This document shows positions 45,672-56,610 of a stretch of DNA of 64,000 nt, piece by piece (positions within the stretch are counted from its first letter, which is position 1; each line of letters begins with the position of its first letter). The notes under the pieces were generated by a model. It was not told the origin of the DNA. It saw only the letters and a list, made by a program, of their open reading frames with translations, and made no database searches. The stretch lies in assembly GCF_019457475.1 (NCBI RefSeq), contig NZ_CP080413.1:1178001-1242000 (forward strand). The letters are read 5' to 3'. Source of the DNA: Shewanella acanthi. GTDB lineage: Bacteria; Pseudomonadota; Gammaproteobacteria; Enterobacterales; Shewanellaceae. Position numbers and translations under genes: made by a program.

Positions 45672-46850
45672 ATGGAAAAACTTGCTAATTCATCACAATT
45701 TCTGGACCTGGGTAGCCTAGATTCGCTACGCGCCCAGGCTCAGAAAGATGAAAAGGGTGCCTTGAAACAGGTCGCCCAGCAGTTTGAAGGTGTGTTCATC
45801 CAAATGCTGATGAAAAGCATGCGTGATGCCAATGCAGCATTCGAGTCCGACAGCCCCCTTAACAGCCAATACACTAAGTTCTACGAGCAGATGCGGGATC
45901 AACAGTTATCCCTTGATTTGTCTGACAAAGGTGTACTCGGCATCGCCGATTTAATGGTGCAACAACTCTCCCCTGAATCGAGTGGTATGACGCCAGCGTC
46001 AGTGCTGCGAAACGATGGTGGCGATAAACTTGAGCATGACAATAGATTGCTCAATCTTTCACGCCAAAGCGCCCAGGGCGAGAGCGCCAGTTTAGATGCT
46101 ACTTCTGACACTTTGGCTACGGCTAAAGCGGCTGCGGCAAAGAACGGAGTACCAGACTCAATTGCTTGGCCAAGTTTTGCCTCCGATGCGACCGATGGCG
46201 TGACCTCTTCAATGGATATCGATAGGCAAGCGCGTTCACTCGCCATCGATTCGCCTTCACCCGCTTGGAGTGAACAGCCACTTTCATCAATTGAACCTGT
46301 GCTCAGTGGTCAAGTCACGCCAACGACGGCCTTTAGAGAAACTCAAAGAACCATTAAATTTGGCAGCCGTGAAGAGTTTGTCGCCACCCTGTATCCCCAT
46401 GCTGAAAAAGCCGCTAAAGAGCTGGGAACAACGCCGGAAGTGTTATTGGCGCAATCGGCACTCGAGACCGGCTGGGGACAAAAAATTGTCCGTGGCAATA
46501 ACGGCGCGCCAAGTCATAACCTATTCAATATCAAGGCTGATAGGCGTTGGGAAGGGGATAGGGCTAATGTCACCACTCTTGAGTTTGAACAGGGTATTGC
46601 CGTAAGACAAAAAGCCGACTTTAGGGTCTACAGCGATTTTGAGCAGAGTTTTAAGGATTTTGTGTCTTTCATCGCAGACGGTGAGCGTTATCAAGAGGCG
46701 AAGAAAGTGGCGTCATCGCCAACCCAATTTATTCGTGCGCTACAGGATGCGGGTTATGCGACCGATCCTAAGTATGCAGAGAAAGTGATTAAAGTGATGC
46801 AGTCCATCAGTGAAGAACTGAAATCGATACTGCCAGGAGACGACAAATGA
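45672..46850 (+). CDS. flgJ: Flagellar rod-cap/peptidoglycan hydrolase FlgJ
   Basis: 392 aa bifunctional: N-terminal rod-binding domain (QVAQQFEGVFIQMLMKSMRDA) and a C-terminal glucosaminidase domain (AAKELGTTPEVLLAQSALETGWGQ, with the acidic catalytic Glu in SALETG). A long Ser/Ala-rich linker about 120-225. Opens the cell wall for the rod. Confidence 0.94.
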   Translation: MEKLANSSQFLDLGSLDSLRAQAQKDEKGALKQVAQQFEGVFIQMLMKSMRDANAAFESDSPLNSQYTKFYEQMRDQQLSLDLSDKGVLGIADLMVQQLSPESSGMTPASVLRNDGGDKLEHDNRLLNLSRQSAQGESASLDATSDTLATAKAAAAKNGVPDSIAWPSFASDATDGVTSSMDIDRQARSLAIDSPSPAWSEQPLSSIEPVLSGQVTPTTAFRETQRTIKFGSREEFVATLYPHAEKAAKELGTTPEVLLAQSALETGWGQKIVRGNNGAPSHNLFNIKADRRWEGDRANVTTLEFEQGIAVRQKADFRVYSDFEQSFKDFVSFIADGERYQEAKKVASSPTQFIRALQDAGYATDPKYAEKVIKVMQSISEELKSILPGDDK

Positions 46851-46890
46851 TCCTTCGTCATAGAGAGTTATTTTTGGGGAGTATCGGCTA

Positions 46891-48807
46891 ATGGCAATTG
46901 ATTTATTAAACATTGCCCGTTCGGGCGTGCTGGCTTCCCAATCCCAATTGGGGGTCACCAGTAACAACATCGCCAATGCGAATACCGCAGGCTATCACCG
47001 ACAAGTCGCCAGCCAATCGCCATTAAATTCTGAGCGCATTGGTAATAGTTATTACGGTACTGGTACTTATGTTACTGATGTAAAGCGTGTTTATAACGAG
47101 TATGCCGCGCGTGAATTGCGCATTGGGCAAACGACCTTAAGTGCAGCCGAAACCAGTTATAGCAAGCTCAGTGAACTAGATGAGCTGTTTTCGCAGGTGG
47201 CGAGCATCATTCCTGAAAACTTAAACGAGTTGTTTGCAGGCATAAACAGCATGGCGGATTTACCCGCCGACTTAGGTATTCGTAATACTGTGCTATCTAA
47301 CGCTCAGCAATTGGCCGATAGCCTGAACCAAATCCAAACTGCGCTGAATAGCCAGATGACCAATACCAATGATGAAATCTCAAGTATTACTGACCGTATC
47401 AATGAGATTGGCGCTGAGATTGCCAACATCAACCAGGAAATCATGAAATTCCCCCAGGAAGATCCTGGGTTATTGGATAAGCAAGACGCGTTAATCCAAG
47501 AGCTAAGTCAGTATGCGCAGGTGAACGTGATCCAATTGGATAATGGCGCTCGCAGCATTATGTTAGGCAGCGCAGTGATGCTGGTCTCCGGTGAGGTCGC
47601 TATGGCGATGGGGACGACCGAGGGCAACCCCTATTCCAATGAAGTACAGCTTACGGCAACCATAGGCACCAAAACCGTCACGGTTAACGGCAGTAAATTG
47701 GGCGGCCAATTAGGCGCACTGTTTGACTATCGCGACCAAACCTTAAAGCCTGCGGGGTTAGAGCTTGACCAATTAGCACTGGGTATTGCCAATAGTTTTA
47801 ATGAAATGCAATCACAGGGTTTTGATCTTAACGGTCAAATCGGCAGTAATCTGTTTACCGATATTAACGACCCTAGCATGGCGTTTAATCGCGCTGCGCC
47901 CTACACCACAAATAACGGCTCGGGTTCAGTGAGTGTCAATATCGATGACGTGAGCGCCTTAACTGGCGGTAGTTATCTATTGTCATTCGATGGTACCAAC
48001 TATCAATTAACGGATTTAACCACGGGAACGGCTAAGACGTTAACTGTGAGTGGCACTCAGTTAATTAGCGATGAAGGCTTTACGCTTGATATTACGGCGG
48101 GCGCGGTGGCTGGGGATAAGTTTGAAATTAGGCCAACGGCTGGTGCTGCTGGCAGCATAAAAGTGGCGATGACGGATCCCAAAGGGTTAGCTGCTGCGGC
48201 GCCAGTGGTGACAGCAGCATCAACAAATTCGGGCAATACTCAAGTTAAAGTCACTCAAATTACCGATAGAACCGATGTTAATTTCCCGATTACTGGCAGT
48301 GAGTTAACCATTCAGTTCGATACCACAGCAGTTCCACCAACTTACCAGGCTTTTGATGCCTCGGGAGCGGCTATCGGTGCAGCCACTGCATACACTCCAC
48401 CATCCATCAATGCTTTTGGTTTTACCTTCGAGGTTGAATCTACAGCGGCGGCAACGGATAGCTTTACCTTCGATTTATCCTTTGCCGAAGGCGATAACAC
48501 CAATGCCGTTGCTATGGCAAATTTGAGCGAAGCCAAACTGCTCAATAACGGTAAATCGACCATGGCCGATGTATTTGAGAAGACTAAACAAGCTGTGGGA
48601 ACTCAAACTAAAGCTGCCGAGGTACGCGTGGGTTCTGCTCAGGCGGTTTACCAGCAAGCCTATGCGCGAGTTGAGAGTGAGTCCGGCGTAAACTTAGATG
48701 AAGAAGCGTCTAACCTATTACGCTTCCAGCAAGCCTATCAGGCCTCGGCGCGGATCATGACCACCGCCCAAGAAATCTTTGACAGCCTGATCACTTCAGT
48801 GCGTTAG
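46891..48807 (+). CDS. flgK: Flagellar hook-associated protein 1 FlgK
   Basis: 638 aa, longer than the roughly 550-aa enterobacterial form because of inserted Ig-like central repeats (SGTQLISDEGFTLDITAGAV, ITGSELTIQFDTTAV). N-terminal LLNIARSGVLASQSQLGVTSNNIANANTAGY and C-terminal NLDEEASNLLRFQQAYQASA are typical. Confidence 0.95.
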   Translation: MAIDLLNIARSGVLASQSQLGVTSNNIANANTAGYHRQVASQSPLNSERIGNSYYGTGTYVTDVKRVYNEYAARELRIGQTTLSAAETSYSKLSELDELFSQVASIIPENLNELFAGINSMADLPADLGIRNTVLSNAQQLADSLNQIQTALNSQMTNTNDEISSITDRINEIGAEIANINQEIMKFPQEDPGLLDKQDALIQELSQYAQVNVIQLDNGARSIMLGSAVMLVSGEVAMAMGTTEGNPYSNEVQLTATIGTKTVTVNGSKLGGQLGALFDYRDQTLKPAGLELDQLALGIANSFNEMQSQGFDLNGQIGSNLFTDINDPSMAFNRAAPYTTNNGSGSVSVNIDDVSALTGGSYLLSFDGTNYQLTDLTTGTAKTLTVSGTQLISDEGFTLDITAGAVAGDKFEIRPTAGAAGSIKVAMTDPKGLAAAAPVVTAASTNSGNTQVKVTQITDRTDVNFPITGSELTIQFDTTAVPPTYQAFDASGAAIGAATAYTPPSINAFGFTFEVESTAAATDSFTFDLSFAEGDNTNAVAMANLSEAKLLNNGKSTMADVFEKTKQAVGTQTKAAEVRVGSAQAVYQQAYARVESESGVNLDEEASNLLRFQQAYQASARIMTTAQEIFDSLITSVR

Positions 48808-48818
48808 GAGACTACATC

Positions 48819-50024
48819 ATGAGACTTTCGTCCGCGCAAATGTTTAACCAAGGCCTCACTGGCATTCTGCAAAAACAGTCGGCTACCAGTAAGGTGCTAG
48901 AGCAGTTAAGTACGGGCAAAAAAGTTAATACTGCAGGCGATGACCCTGTCGCGGCGTTGGGGATTGATAACCTCAATCAACGCAATGCGGTGGTGGCCCA
49001 GTATATGAAAAATATTGATTATGCCACTAACCATTTGCAGCAAACTGAAAGCCAATTGGGGCAGGCCGATACCTTAATCTCCAGCATGAAGGATTTGATG
49101 TTACAGGGGGCAAACGGCAGTTTAACCTCTGCGGAGCGGCAAACAATTGCCGATGATCTGCGCCAAAGTCTCGATCAACTGTTAAGCATTGCTAATACCA
49201 AGGACGAATCAGGTAATTATCTGTTTGCGGGCAATAAAACCGGCACTTTACCCTTCGAGTTCGATACCAGCGGCAACATTGTCTATCAGGGTGATTCAGG
49301 CGTGCGCACTGCTATTGTCGCTTCGGGCGTACAATTAAATACCAACGTCGCAGGTGATATGGCCTTTATGAAAGGCCTTAATGCCATGGGTGATTACAGT
49401 GCCAATTATTTGACCACACAGCAGGGCAGTTTTAGAGTTGAAAGTGCCCAGATTGTCGGCGCTCCTAGCGTTTCAGCTTATCAAATCAATTTCTTAGATG
49501 ATGGCGCGGGTGGCATAAATGTTGAGGTTACTGACACTGCCATTCCTGCCAATGTGATCCTAGCTGCAGCTCCTTTCGACCCCACCGCCACCATTAGCTT
49601 TGATGGTGTAGATCTTAAAATTACGGGCACTCCCGAGATTGGTGACAGTTTTACCCTAGACCAAACTTCCGAAGTCAGTATTTTCGATACCTTCAGTAAA
49701 GCAATTAGCTTATTTGAGAATGGTGGCGAGGTACAAACACCTGCAGGCCAATCTCAATTGGCACAATTATTGAATAATGTTACTAGTGGTGTCAAACAGA
49801 TTAGTCAGCAACAGGGCTTAGCGGGTATCAGCTTAAAAACGCTAGAAAAGTATACCGACAAGCATACTGACGAGAAGTTAATCAACACCTCGGCATTATC
49901 CAAATTGGAGGATGTCGATTATGCCACTGCGGTGACCGAATTAGAGAAGCAACAACTTGCCCTCAATGCGATATCCAGTGTGTTTAGTAAAGTGGGTTCT
50001 GTATCGCTGTTTGACTATATCTAG
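48819..50024 (+). CDS. flgL: Flagellar hook-associated protein 3 FlgL
   Basis: 401 aa flagellin-like junction protein: MRLSSAQMFNQGLTGILQKQ, LSTGKKVNTAGDDPVAALGI, C-terminal DYATAVTELEKQQLALNAIS. Twelve bases after flgK. Confidence 0.94.
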   Translation: MRLSSAQMFNQGLTGILQKQSATSKVLEQLSTGKKVNTAGDDPVAALGIDNLNQRNAVVAQYMKNIDYATNHLQQTESQLGQADTLISSMKDLMLQGANGSLTSAERQTIADDLRQSLDQLLSIANTKDESGNYLFAGNKTGTLPFEFDTSGNIVYQGDSGVRTAIVASGVQLNTNVAGDMAFMKGLNAMGDYSANYLTTQQGSFRVESAQIVGAPSVSAYQINFLDDGAGGINVEVTDTAIPANVILAAAPFDPTATISFDGVDLKITGTPEIGDSFTLDQTSEVSIFDTFSKAISLFENGGEVQTPAGQSQLAQLLNNVTSGVKQISQQQGLAGISLKTLEKYTDKHTDEKLINTSALSKLEDVDYATAVTELEKQQLALNAISSVFSKVGSVSLFDYI

Positions 50025-50203
50025 ATCTAGGCCCAAGAAGCTTGAAGCTAGGTGCTAAAAAGTGAAGCAGAACTTACTAAAAAATAACGGAAAATTTTAG
50101 ATTAAACGTTGCAGTGGCCGAGGGATAGCGATTCTAGGCCAAGCGTAACAAGATGTAGCCAGGCTTCCACGTCTTGGCACCAAACTTAGAAGAGGAATCT
50201 ACT

Positions 50204-51652
50204 ATGGCTATTACCGTCAACACAAACGTCACTTCAATGAAGGCGCAAAACCAGTTAAATGGTGCCAACGCAAAACTGTCGACTTCGATGGAGCGTCTAT
50301 CGTCAGGACTGCGCATTAACAGCGCCAAAGATGATGCAGCGGGTCTGCAAATTTCGAACCGTATGTCTAGCCAAATCAATGGTATTACAGTGGCAATGCG
50401 TAACGCCAATGATGGCATCTCTATTGCTCAGACTGCTGAAGGTGCAATGCAAGAATCGACTAACATTTTGCAACGTATGCGTGATTTATCCTTGCAATCG
50501 GCAAACGGTTCGAATTCTGTGGAAGATCGCGCTGCAATGCAGAAAGAATTAAACGCCTTACAGTCTGAACTGACTCGCATTTCTGAGACGACATCCTTTG
50601 GTGGTCAAAAGTTACTTGATGGCACTTACGGTACACAATCGTTTCAGGTTGGAGCTCAAGCCAATGAAACTATTAGTGTTTCTTTGAAGTCGGTAGGCGC
50701 TGCAGATATTGGTAACTACAGTACGACTACAGCAGGAACTGCTGTGGGTGATTATGGTAATGGATTTAGTACCACAGCAGCCAATGGTGTAGCTGGAAGC
50801 ACAGTTGGCCTGATCCAAGCAGGTAAAACCACAAATGTGACAGTTAATCCAGGAGACACTGCATTAGAAGCAGCAAAAAGCATAAATAAAGCAGGTACAG
50901 GTGTTAAAGCGACAGCTATAACAGTATTAGAAGCCGATGTAACTGCAGCGTTTACTGGTACTGGTTCTTTGACGATGAATGTTACCGATGGAACGACTTC
51001 ATACGCAGTAGATTTAACAAACGTTAAAGATAATGAAGAGTTAACTAAAACAATCAATGCGTCTTCAGGCGAAACTGGAGTATCTGCAAAACTTGAGAAT
51101 GGTAAGGTGACAATTACCAGTTCAACGGGTCAAGATATTGGTTTTACTACTACAGCTGGTGCAACGGGAGCAATGGCTCTCACAAATATGTCATCAGGTA
51201 TTGCGAATGGTACTGCTACCGTAGATGGTACTGCCGCAGCAACTAATACTGCCGCAGGTTCGGTTACCTTGTATTCGTCATCAGATTTTACTGTAAGTGG
51301 TGCTGCTGAGTTATCAACTGATACTGGTGGAGTATTTACAGGGGTAAACACGATTAATATATCCACTGCAACAGGGGCTCAAGATGCAATCGCGATTATT
51401 GATGGCGCGATAAGTGGTATCGATAGTTCTAGATCTGATTTGGGGGCTGTGCAAAATCGCATGAGCTTTACAATCAGTAACTTATCTAATATCCAATCAA
51501 ATGTGACCGATGCCCGCAGTCGTATTCAAGATGTAGACTTTGCATCAGAAACCGCTGAACTGACCAAACAGCAAATATTGTCACAAACTTCTTCTGCTAT
51601 GTTGGCGCAGGCAAACCAATTGCCACAAACTGCATTATCGCTGTTGGGATAA
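50204..51652 (+). CDS. flaA: Flagellin (first of two tandem copies)
   Basis: 482 aa from ATG 50204 (AGAGGAA upstream; an in-frame extension to 50174 is not expected). Conserved D0/D1 ends: [40 protein letters not shown], and the C-terminal [20 protein letters not shown]...QTALSLLG. The variable middle (about 170-400) is Thr/Ser/Ala-rich. I did not recognise its promoter in 50025-50203. Name given by order relative to the second copy. Confidence 0.93.
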   Translation: MAITVNTNVTSMKAQNQLNGANAKLSTSMERLSSGLRINSAKDDAAGLQISNRMSSQINGITVAMRNANDGISIAQTAEGAMQESTNILQRMRDLSLQSANGSNSVEDRAAMQKELNALQSELTRISETTSFGGQKLLDGTYGTQSFQVGAQANETISVSLKSVGAADIGNYSTTTAGTAVGDYGNGFSTTAANGVAGSTVGLIQAGKTTNVTVNPGDTALEAAKSINKAGTGVKATAITVLEADVTAAFTGTGSLTMNVTDGTTSYAVDLTNVKDNEELTKTINASSGETGVSAKLENGKVTITSSTGQDIGFTTTAGATGAMALTNMSSGIANGTATVDGTAAATNTAAGSVTLYSSSDFTVSGAAELSTDTGGVFTGVNTINISTATGAQDAIAIIDGAISGIDSSRSDLGAVQNRMSFTISNLSNIQSNVTDARSRIQDVDFASETAELTKQQILSQTSSAMLAQANQLPQTALSLLG

Positions 51653-51689
51653 TCGCAAGTCGTTGTGAAATAAATATCGCTAAATTTCA

Positions 51690-51720
51690 AAGCAGGCTCA
51701 TGCCTGCTTTTCCTTTTTTT
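51690..51720 (+). terminator. Terminator of the first flagellin
   Basis: AAGCAGGC-TCAT-GCCTGCTT followed by a T-rich tract. Confidence 0.88.
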
Positions 51721-51781
51721 ATGATTAATGTATTGAAAGTCAAATTAATTTTTACCGTAGGAAAAATTTTAAAATTTTTCC

Positions 51782-51808
51782 TAAAGTTCCTTTTCGCTCT
51801 GCCGTTAC
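51782..51808 (+). promoter_or_regulatory. Sigma-28 promoter of the second flagellin
   Basis: TAAAGTTC-N11-GCCGTTAC matches the FliA consensus in both boxes and spacing, 73 bases before the flagellin ATG. Confidence 0.85.
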
Positions 51809-51880
51809 TATCTATGTAAAACTTCAACTCCGCCTGACAACAATGGCAGGCACTATTTAAGTTAGGTAGAGGGCAATATC

Positions 51881-53329
51881 ATGGCTATTTCAGTAAACAC
51901 TAACGTCACTTCAATGAAGGCACAAAACCAATTAAATAGTGCCAATTCGAAATTGTCGACGTCAATGGAACGCTTATCATCAGGTCTGCGCATTAACAGT
52001 GCTAAAGATGATGCTGCGGGTCTTCAAATTTCTAACCGTATGTCTAGCCAAATTAACGGTATTGGTGTGGCAATGCGAAATGCTAACGATGGTATTTCGA
52101 TTGCGCAAACTGCTGAAGGTGCAATGCAAGAATCGACCAATATTCTGCAACGTATGCGTGATTTGTCTTTACAGGCGGCTAACGGTTCTAACTCTGCCGA
52201 AGACCGTGCAGCAATGCAAAAAGAAGTAAATGCTTTGCAATCTGAACTGACCCGTATCTCAGATACTACTTCATTTGGTGGTCAAAAACTGCTTGATGGT
52301 ACTTATGGGACACAATCATTCCAAGTTGGCTCACAAGCGAATGAGACGATTAACGTTTCATTAAAATCGGTTGGTGCAGCGGATATTGGTAATTACACGA
52401 CAACAGCTGCGGGTACTGCTGCTGGTGACTTTGGTAATGGTTTTGTGGCAACAGCCGGCGTAAACGGAGTGGCTGGTGGCGCATTGGCTCTTACTCAAGC
52501 TGGTAAAACCACAAGTGTTACTATTGCTGCGGGTGATACTGCGTCAGAGGCTGCTGCTAAGGTTAACAAAGCGGGCACTGGTGTTAAAGCGACCGCTCAG
52601 ACAGTTATAGAAGCGGATATTACAGCGGCTTTTACTGGTACTGGCTCTCTGACTATGAATGTTACTGATGGTACGACGTCATACGCAGTAGATTTAACAA
52701 ACGTGACAGATAATGATGCGCTAACCAAGTTAATTAACGAGTCTTCAGGTGAAACGGGCGTATCTGCAAAACTTGAGAATGGTAAAGTTACTATTACCAG
52801 TTCAACTGGTCAGGATATTGGTTTTACCACTACAGCAGGTACAGCTGGAACAATGGCTCTGGCAAACGTGTCTTCAGGCACTGCAACAGGTACAACTTCT
52901 GTTAATGGTGCTGCTGCAGCATCAACGGTCGCCGCAGGTTCGGTTAAATTGAGTTCTTCAGCATCATTTTCATTTACTGGTGGTGGTGAGTTAACCACAC
53001 TGACAAGCAGCAAGTTTACAGGTGTTAATACAATCGATATTTCTACTGCTGCGGGCGCACAATCTGCCTTAGACATTATTGATGGTGCGATTGGCGGTAT
53101 CGATAGTTCACGTGCTGACTTAGGTGCTGTGCAAAACCGTTTGAACTTTACCATCAACAACCTAGGTAATATTCAATCTAACGTAACCGATGCTCGTAGC
53201 CGTATTCAAGATGTGGACTTTGCCTCAGAAACTGCCCAATTAACTAAACAGCAAATTCTGTCGCAAACTTCCTCTGCAATGCTGGCTCAGGCTAACCAAT
53301 TACCACAAACAGCCCTGTCGCTTCTCTAA
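51881..53329 (+). CDS. flaB: Flagellin (second of two tandem copies)
   Basis: 482 aa, same length as the first copy, with near-identical D0/D1 ends and related but diverged middle (about 170-400). Begins [20 protein letters not shown] and ends QTALSLL. Has its own FliA-type promoter. Tandem duplication followed by divergence is inferred. Confidence 0.93.
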   Translation: MAISVNTNVTSMKAQNQLNSANSKLSTSMERLSSGLRINSAKDDAAGLQISNRMSSQINGIGVAMRNANDGISIAQTAEGAMQESTNILQRMRDLSLQAANGSNSAEDRAAMQKEVNALQSELTRISDTTSFGGQKLLDGTYGTQSFQVGSQANETINVSLKSVGAADIGNYTTTAAGTAAGDFGNGFVATAGVNGVAGGALALTQAGKTTSVTIAAGDTASEAAAKVNKAGTGVKATAQTVIEADITAAFTGTGSLTMNVTDGTTSYAVDLTNVTDNDALTKLINESSGETGVSAKLENGKVTITSSTGQDIGFTTTAGTAGTMALANVSSGTATGTTSVNGAAAASTVAAGSVKLSSSASFSFTGGGELTTLTSSKFTGVNTIDISTAAGAQSALDIIDGAIGGIDSSRADLGAVQNRLNFTINNLGNIQSNVTDARSRIQDVDFASETAQLTKQQILSQTSSAMLAQANQLPQTALSLL

Positions 53330-53477
53330 TAATGCTATAACAGAGTTTCAGCGATAGCAGATAGATAAGATTAGGGAGGGTCGGCAACGATTCTCCCTTT
53401 CATCTTTTAGTGCGATAGGTATAGTGAAGATAGGCAGAGGGATTAATCGCAAAAGGTATTTTTCTTTTAGTATTAGA

Positions 53478-53493
53478 TTGGTCTGATTTTTGC
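53478..53493 (+). promoter_or_regulatory. Sigma-54 promoter candidate of flaG
   Basis: TTGGTCT-GATTT-TTGC, exact GG-N10-GC spacing, about 87 bases before flaG. Confidence 0.65.
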
Positions 53494-53579
53494 CTACTCT
53501 TTGTCGAGTAAACTTTAGTTTCAAACTGCAGTTTCTTTTTTGTTTGATACTGTCAGTTGGGAAATCATAGAGGTGAGCC

Positions 53580-53972
53580 ATGGATGTAATTAGTGCAAAT
53601 GTGCCAAATCAGGTATTGAGTCGGGACCTTCCAAAGCCTCAAACCCAATCAAACGAGCAGGTTAATTCCGCTGTGCAGCTGCAGAAAGTAGCCACTTCCG
53701 CTGATGCTTCCCAAGCAAAGGATAAGAGGCAGCAAGAGCCTAATGATAAAGGGTTAGAATTACAGCAGGCTGTGGAGAACATCTCCGCCAGTATGGATTT
53801 AATTCAAAAGGGCCTAGCTTTCAAAATTGATGATGAATTAGGTGAGCCCATCGTTCGGGTGATTGATGTTACAACGGGAGATTTAATTCGCCAAATTCCC
53901 AATGAAGAAGCATTAGAAATTGCCAAAAAATTGAATGAAGTGACTGGTTTGTTAATGAAAACAGAGGTCTAG
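53580..53972 (+). CDS. flaG: Flagellar protein FlaG
   Basis: 130 aa, disordered Gln-rich N-terminus and a C-terminal FlaG domain (LAFKIDDELGEPIVRVIDVTTGDLIRQIPNEEALEIAKKL). FlaG influences filament length in related bacteria. Precedes fliD. Confidence 0.9.
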   Translation: MDVISANVPNQVLSRDLPKPQTQSNEQVNSAVQLQKVATSADASQAKDKRQQEPNDKGLELQQAVENISASMDLIQKGLAFKIDDELGEPIVRVIDVTTGDLIRQIPNEEALEIAKKLNEVTGLLMKTEV

Positions 53973-54071
53973 CCTCCGGTTTTATTTGGCAGATGTGTGC
54001 GTGGCCAATCAATTATTGTGAGGCGCTATCTCGCACTCAAAGTCACTGTGTAAAAGTTTAGAGAGGTTGTT

Positions 54072-55439
54072 ATGGGCTTAACATCGGTAGGTATTGGTAC
54101 GGGCATGGATATCGGCGGTATTGTTACCGCGTTAGTTAATGCTGAAAGTGCAGCGAAAACTGCTAAGTTTGATACCAATCAAGGTAGGATAACCGCACAA
54201 ATTTCCGGAATTGGCGCCTTGAAAAGTGCCATGTCTGAGTTTAATGACAAGTTAAAGACCCTCTCAAAGACAGACACCTTTGGCAGCCAAAAAGTGTCGG
54301 CATCGACCAAAGACTATCTGTCTGCTAGCGTAGATAAAACGGCGGTATCAGGCAGTTATCAGGTCAAAGTTGAGCAACTTGCTCAAAGCCAAAAAGTGGG
54401 CTCGGCTGTCGCTGCTGATACCACCTCGGCAATCGGACAAGGTACGCTTAGCATCACCCTTGGCAGTAATGGCGCGTTTGACATCGAGGTTAGTGACACC
54501 GACTCGCTTACCGATATTATGAAGAAGATTAATGACGCCGAAGATAACAGCGGTGTTACTGCGACCATTGTGAATGGCGAATTAGGGCCACAGTTAGTCT
54601 TAGGTTCAAGCAAGACGGGTGAAGATAATTTAATATCTGTCAATGCCGTAGATACAGGCACTGGGACAGGGCTTTCTGATACCTTTACCATGACGGAAGT
54701 GACCCCCGCCAAAAACGCTATTGTGCATATAGATGGAGTAAAAGTTGTTTCGCAATCTAACACCCTAGATAATGCCATTACAGGAGTGACTTTAACTTTA
54801 AACTCTGCGGATGTGACTAAAACTACCACATTAACAGTAAGTAAGGATTCGGCTAAATCACAATCGGCGATAGAGGATTTTGTAGATTCCTATAATACCT
54901 TAATGTCGACTATTCAGGATTTAACTAAATACGACGCTGAGACGCAAACCGCAGGAATTTTACAGGGGGATGCACTTCCCCGTAGTATCCAGGGCCAATT
55001 ACGAACACTTATTTCTAGCCAATATGAAACTTCAGCAGGTAATCAAGGTTTAGCTTCAATAGGGATAAAAACTACCACCGAAGGTTTATTGGACGTTGAT
55101 ACAACCAAATTATCTGAAGCACTCAAAAGTGATAATGGCTCAATTACCGAGTTGTTTACTAAAGAGGATACGGGGCTTGGCGCTAAAATGTCCAGTATGG
55201 TAGATACTTATGTCAAATCTGGAGGCGTTATTGATAGTCGTGATAATTCACTTGATGAACAATTAGCGCGAATAGGCAAAAGCCGCGAACAGTTAGCAGC
55301 ACGTATGACTGCCTATAGTAATCGTTTATATACTCAATTTAATGCCATGGATTTATTGGTGGCAAATTTGAACTCACAGTCAGATTCAATTTTATCTCGT
55401 TTAGATTCACTACCTGGGGTTGTGAAGCAAAACAATTAG
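54072..55439 (+). CDS. fliD: Flagellar filament cap protein FliD
   Basis: 455 aa, N-terminal GIGTGMDIGGIVTALVNAE and the C-terminal FliD coiled-coil region (KSREQLAARMTAYSNRLYTQFNAMD). Cap that folds incoming flagellin. Confidence 0.95.
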   Translation: MGLTSVGIGTGMDIGGIVTALVNAESAAKTAKFDTNQGRITAQISGIGALKSAMSEFNDKLKTLSKTDTFGSQKVSASTKDYLSASVDKTAVSGSYQVKVEQLAQSQKVGSAVAADTTSAIGQGTLSITLGSNGAFDIEVSDTDSLTDIMKKINDAEDNSGVTATIVNGELGPQLVLGSSKTGEDNLISVNAVDTGTGTGLSDTFTMTEVTPAKNAIVHIDGVKVVSQSNTLDNAITGVTLTLNSADVTKTTTLTVSKDSAKSQSAIEDFVDSYNTLMSTIQDLTKYDAETQTAGILQGDALPRSIQGQLRTLISSQYETSAGNQGLASIGIKTTTEGLLDVDTTKLSEALKSDNGSITELFTKEDTGLGAKMSSMVDTYVKSGGVIDSRDNSLDEQLARIGKSREQLAARMTAYSNRLYTQFNAMDLLVANLNSQSDSILSRLDSLPGVVKQNN

Positions 55440-55555
55440 GTTAACGTATAAATCGACATCGTCGATGAGTTAAGCGAATTTGAAAATATTACTGATAAGT
55501 TGGAACCACAATACAAGCAATTTTAGTAACGCAATGAATTTGTTAGCGAGGCAAT

Positions 55556-55888
55556 GTGGATAATCTAATGGCACAGCTAGCAGAGGTTAATAACAACATC
55601 CTGTTAACCTTAGACAAAATTAAAAATGAAAACGCATCCGACGAGATTTTTTTGACGTTGGTACTAGAATTGCAGGGCTTTGTGGAGCAGCGTGAGGCTT
55701 TTATAAAAACCTTGGTAGCCGACAATGTATTTCCTGACAGGCAATATTTAGTAGACCAGCTTAATTTGAGTCAGGTCTTTACTGAGCAGGCCAAAAAAGT
55801 CATGGAAGATTGTCGCGCACTTGTACAAGGTGAAAATAATGCTAAACGTTATATCAAAGCTTACAAGGCTATAGAATCAAATAGGTAG
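55556..55888 (+). CDS. fliT: FliT/FlaI-like flagellar chaperone
   Basis: 110 aa helical protein (LAEVNNNILLTLDKIKNENAS, FVEQREAFIKTLVAD) in the slot between fliD and fliS where Vibrio has flaI and enterics have fliT. GTG start with GAGG before it. The assignment rests on position and helical pattern more than on motifs. Confidence 0.75.
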   Translation: MDNLMAQLAEVNNNILLTLDKIKNENASDEIFLTLVLELQGFVEQREAFIKTLVADNVFPDRQYLVDQLNLSQVFTEQAKKVMEDCRALVQGENNAKRYIKAYKAIESNR

Positions 55889-55896
55889 GTGTGTTT

Positions 55897-56307
55897 ATGC
55901 GTGGTTCAATGCAATCGTATCGAAAAGTCTCTGTAGACAGTGATTTAGCTGTCGCTTCTCCGCATCGTATTATTCAAATGTTATTTGCCGGTGCGTTAGA
56001 ACGTCTAGCCCAAGCGAAATGTGCAATTGAACAGGGTGATGTGGCTCAACGTGGTGTTTTAATGGGCAAAGCCATTGGTATTGTTTCCGGTTTAAATGAC
56101 AGCTTAAATATGGATACCGAGGGGGATGTTGCTAATAATCTCACAAGGCTTTATGACTTTATGCTGCGCCGCATGTCAGAGGCCAATATCAATAACGATG
56201 TGCAGGCAATTGATGAAGTGGTTGCCATTTTAAAAACCATTAAAGAAGGTTGGGATGCCATTCCTTCTGAGCAGCATAATATCTCATCCCACGGCGATGC
56301 ACGTTAA
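55897..56307 (+). CDS. fliS: Flagellar export chaperone FliS
   Basis: 136 aa from ATG 55897 (AGGTAGG upstream). SPHRIIQMLFAGALERLAQAK, and the C-terminal helices match FliS, which binds the flagellin C-terminus in the cytoplasm. Terminator follows. Confidence 0.93.
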   Translation: MRGSMQSYRKVSVDSDLAVASPHRIIQMLFAGALERLAQAKCAIEQGDVAQRGVLMGKAIGIVSGLNDSLNMDTEGDVANNLTRLYDFMLRRMSEANINNDVQAIDEVVAILKTIKEGWDAIPSEQHNISSHGDAR

Positions 56308-56340
56308 GAATGAACGCTGAACAAGTGAGCTAACATCAGG

Positions 56341-56372
56341 AAAATAGGCGCTTATTTTGCGCCTATTTTTTT
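56341..56372 (+). terminator. Terminator of the fliDTS group
   Basis: AAAATAGGCGC-TTATTTT-GCGCCTATTTT followed by a T-run, 34 bases after fliS. I see no gene or clear promoter motif in 56373-56610. Confidence 0.88.
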
Positions 56373-56610
56373 GGCTGGCGTCAATTTGTTGACCTTGTTA
56401 GCTAGAATCATGGCTTAAATGAACTAAAATCAATTCTGTTTGGCAGAATACGCATTCGAGGCTTGCTTCTGGAGTGCTGATAATACAATATTCATCAGAG
56501 TAGTAATGGTGACACAGATTGTTACTTTGAATTTGCTCAGCTTTTTACAGCAACTAATCATAAAATAATTAATGCGAATTAATAGACATTAGCGCTTGAC
56601 GGCCTACTAA

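Noticed and set aside
50161-50185. TTGGCACCAAACTTAG before the first flagellin considered as a sigma-54 promoter
   Set aside because: The -12 GC is missing and the site would leave almost no leader before the ATG.
53350-53400. GGGAG...CTCCC pairing after the second flagellin as terminator
   Set aside because: Short stem, large loop and poor T-run; not convincing.
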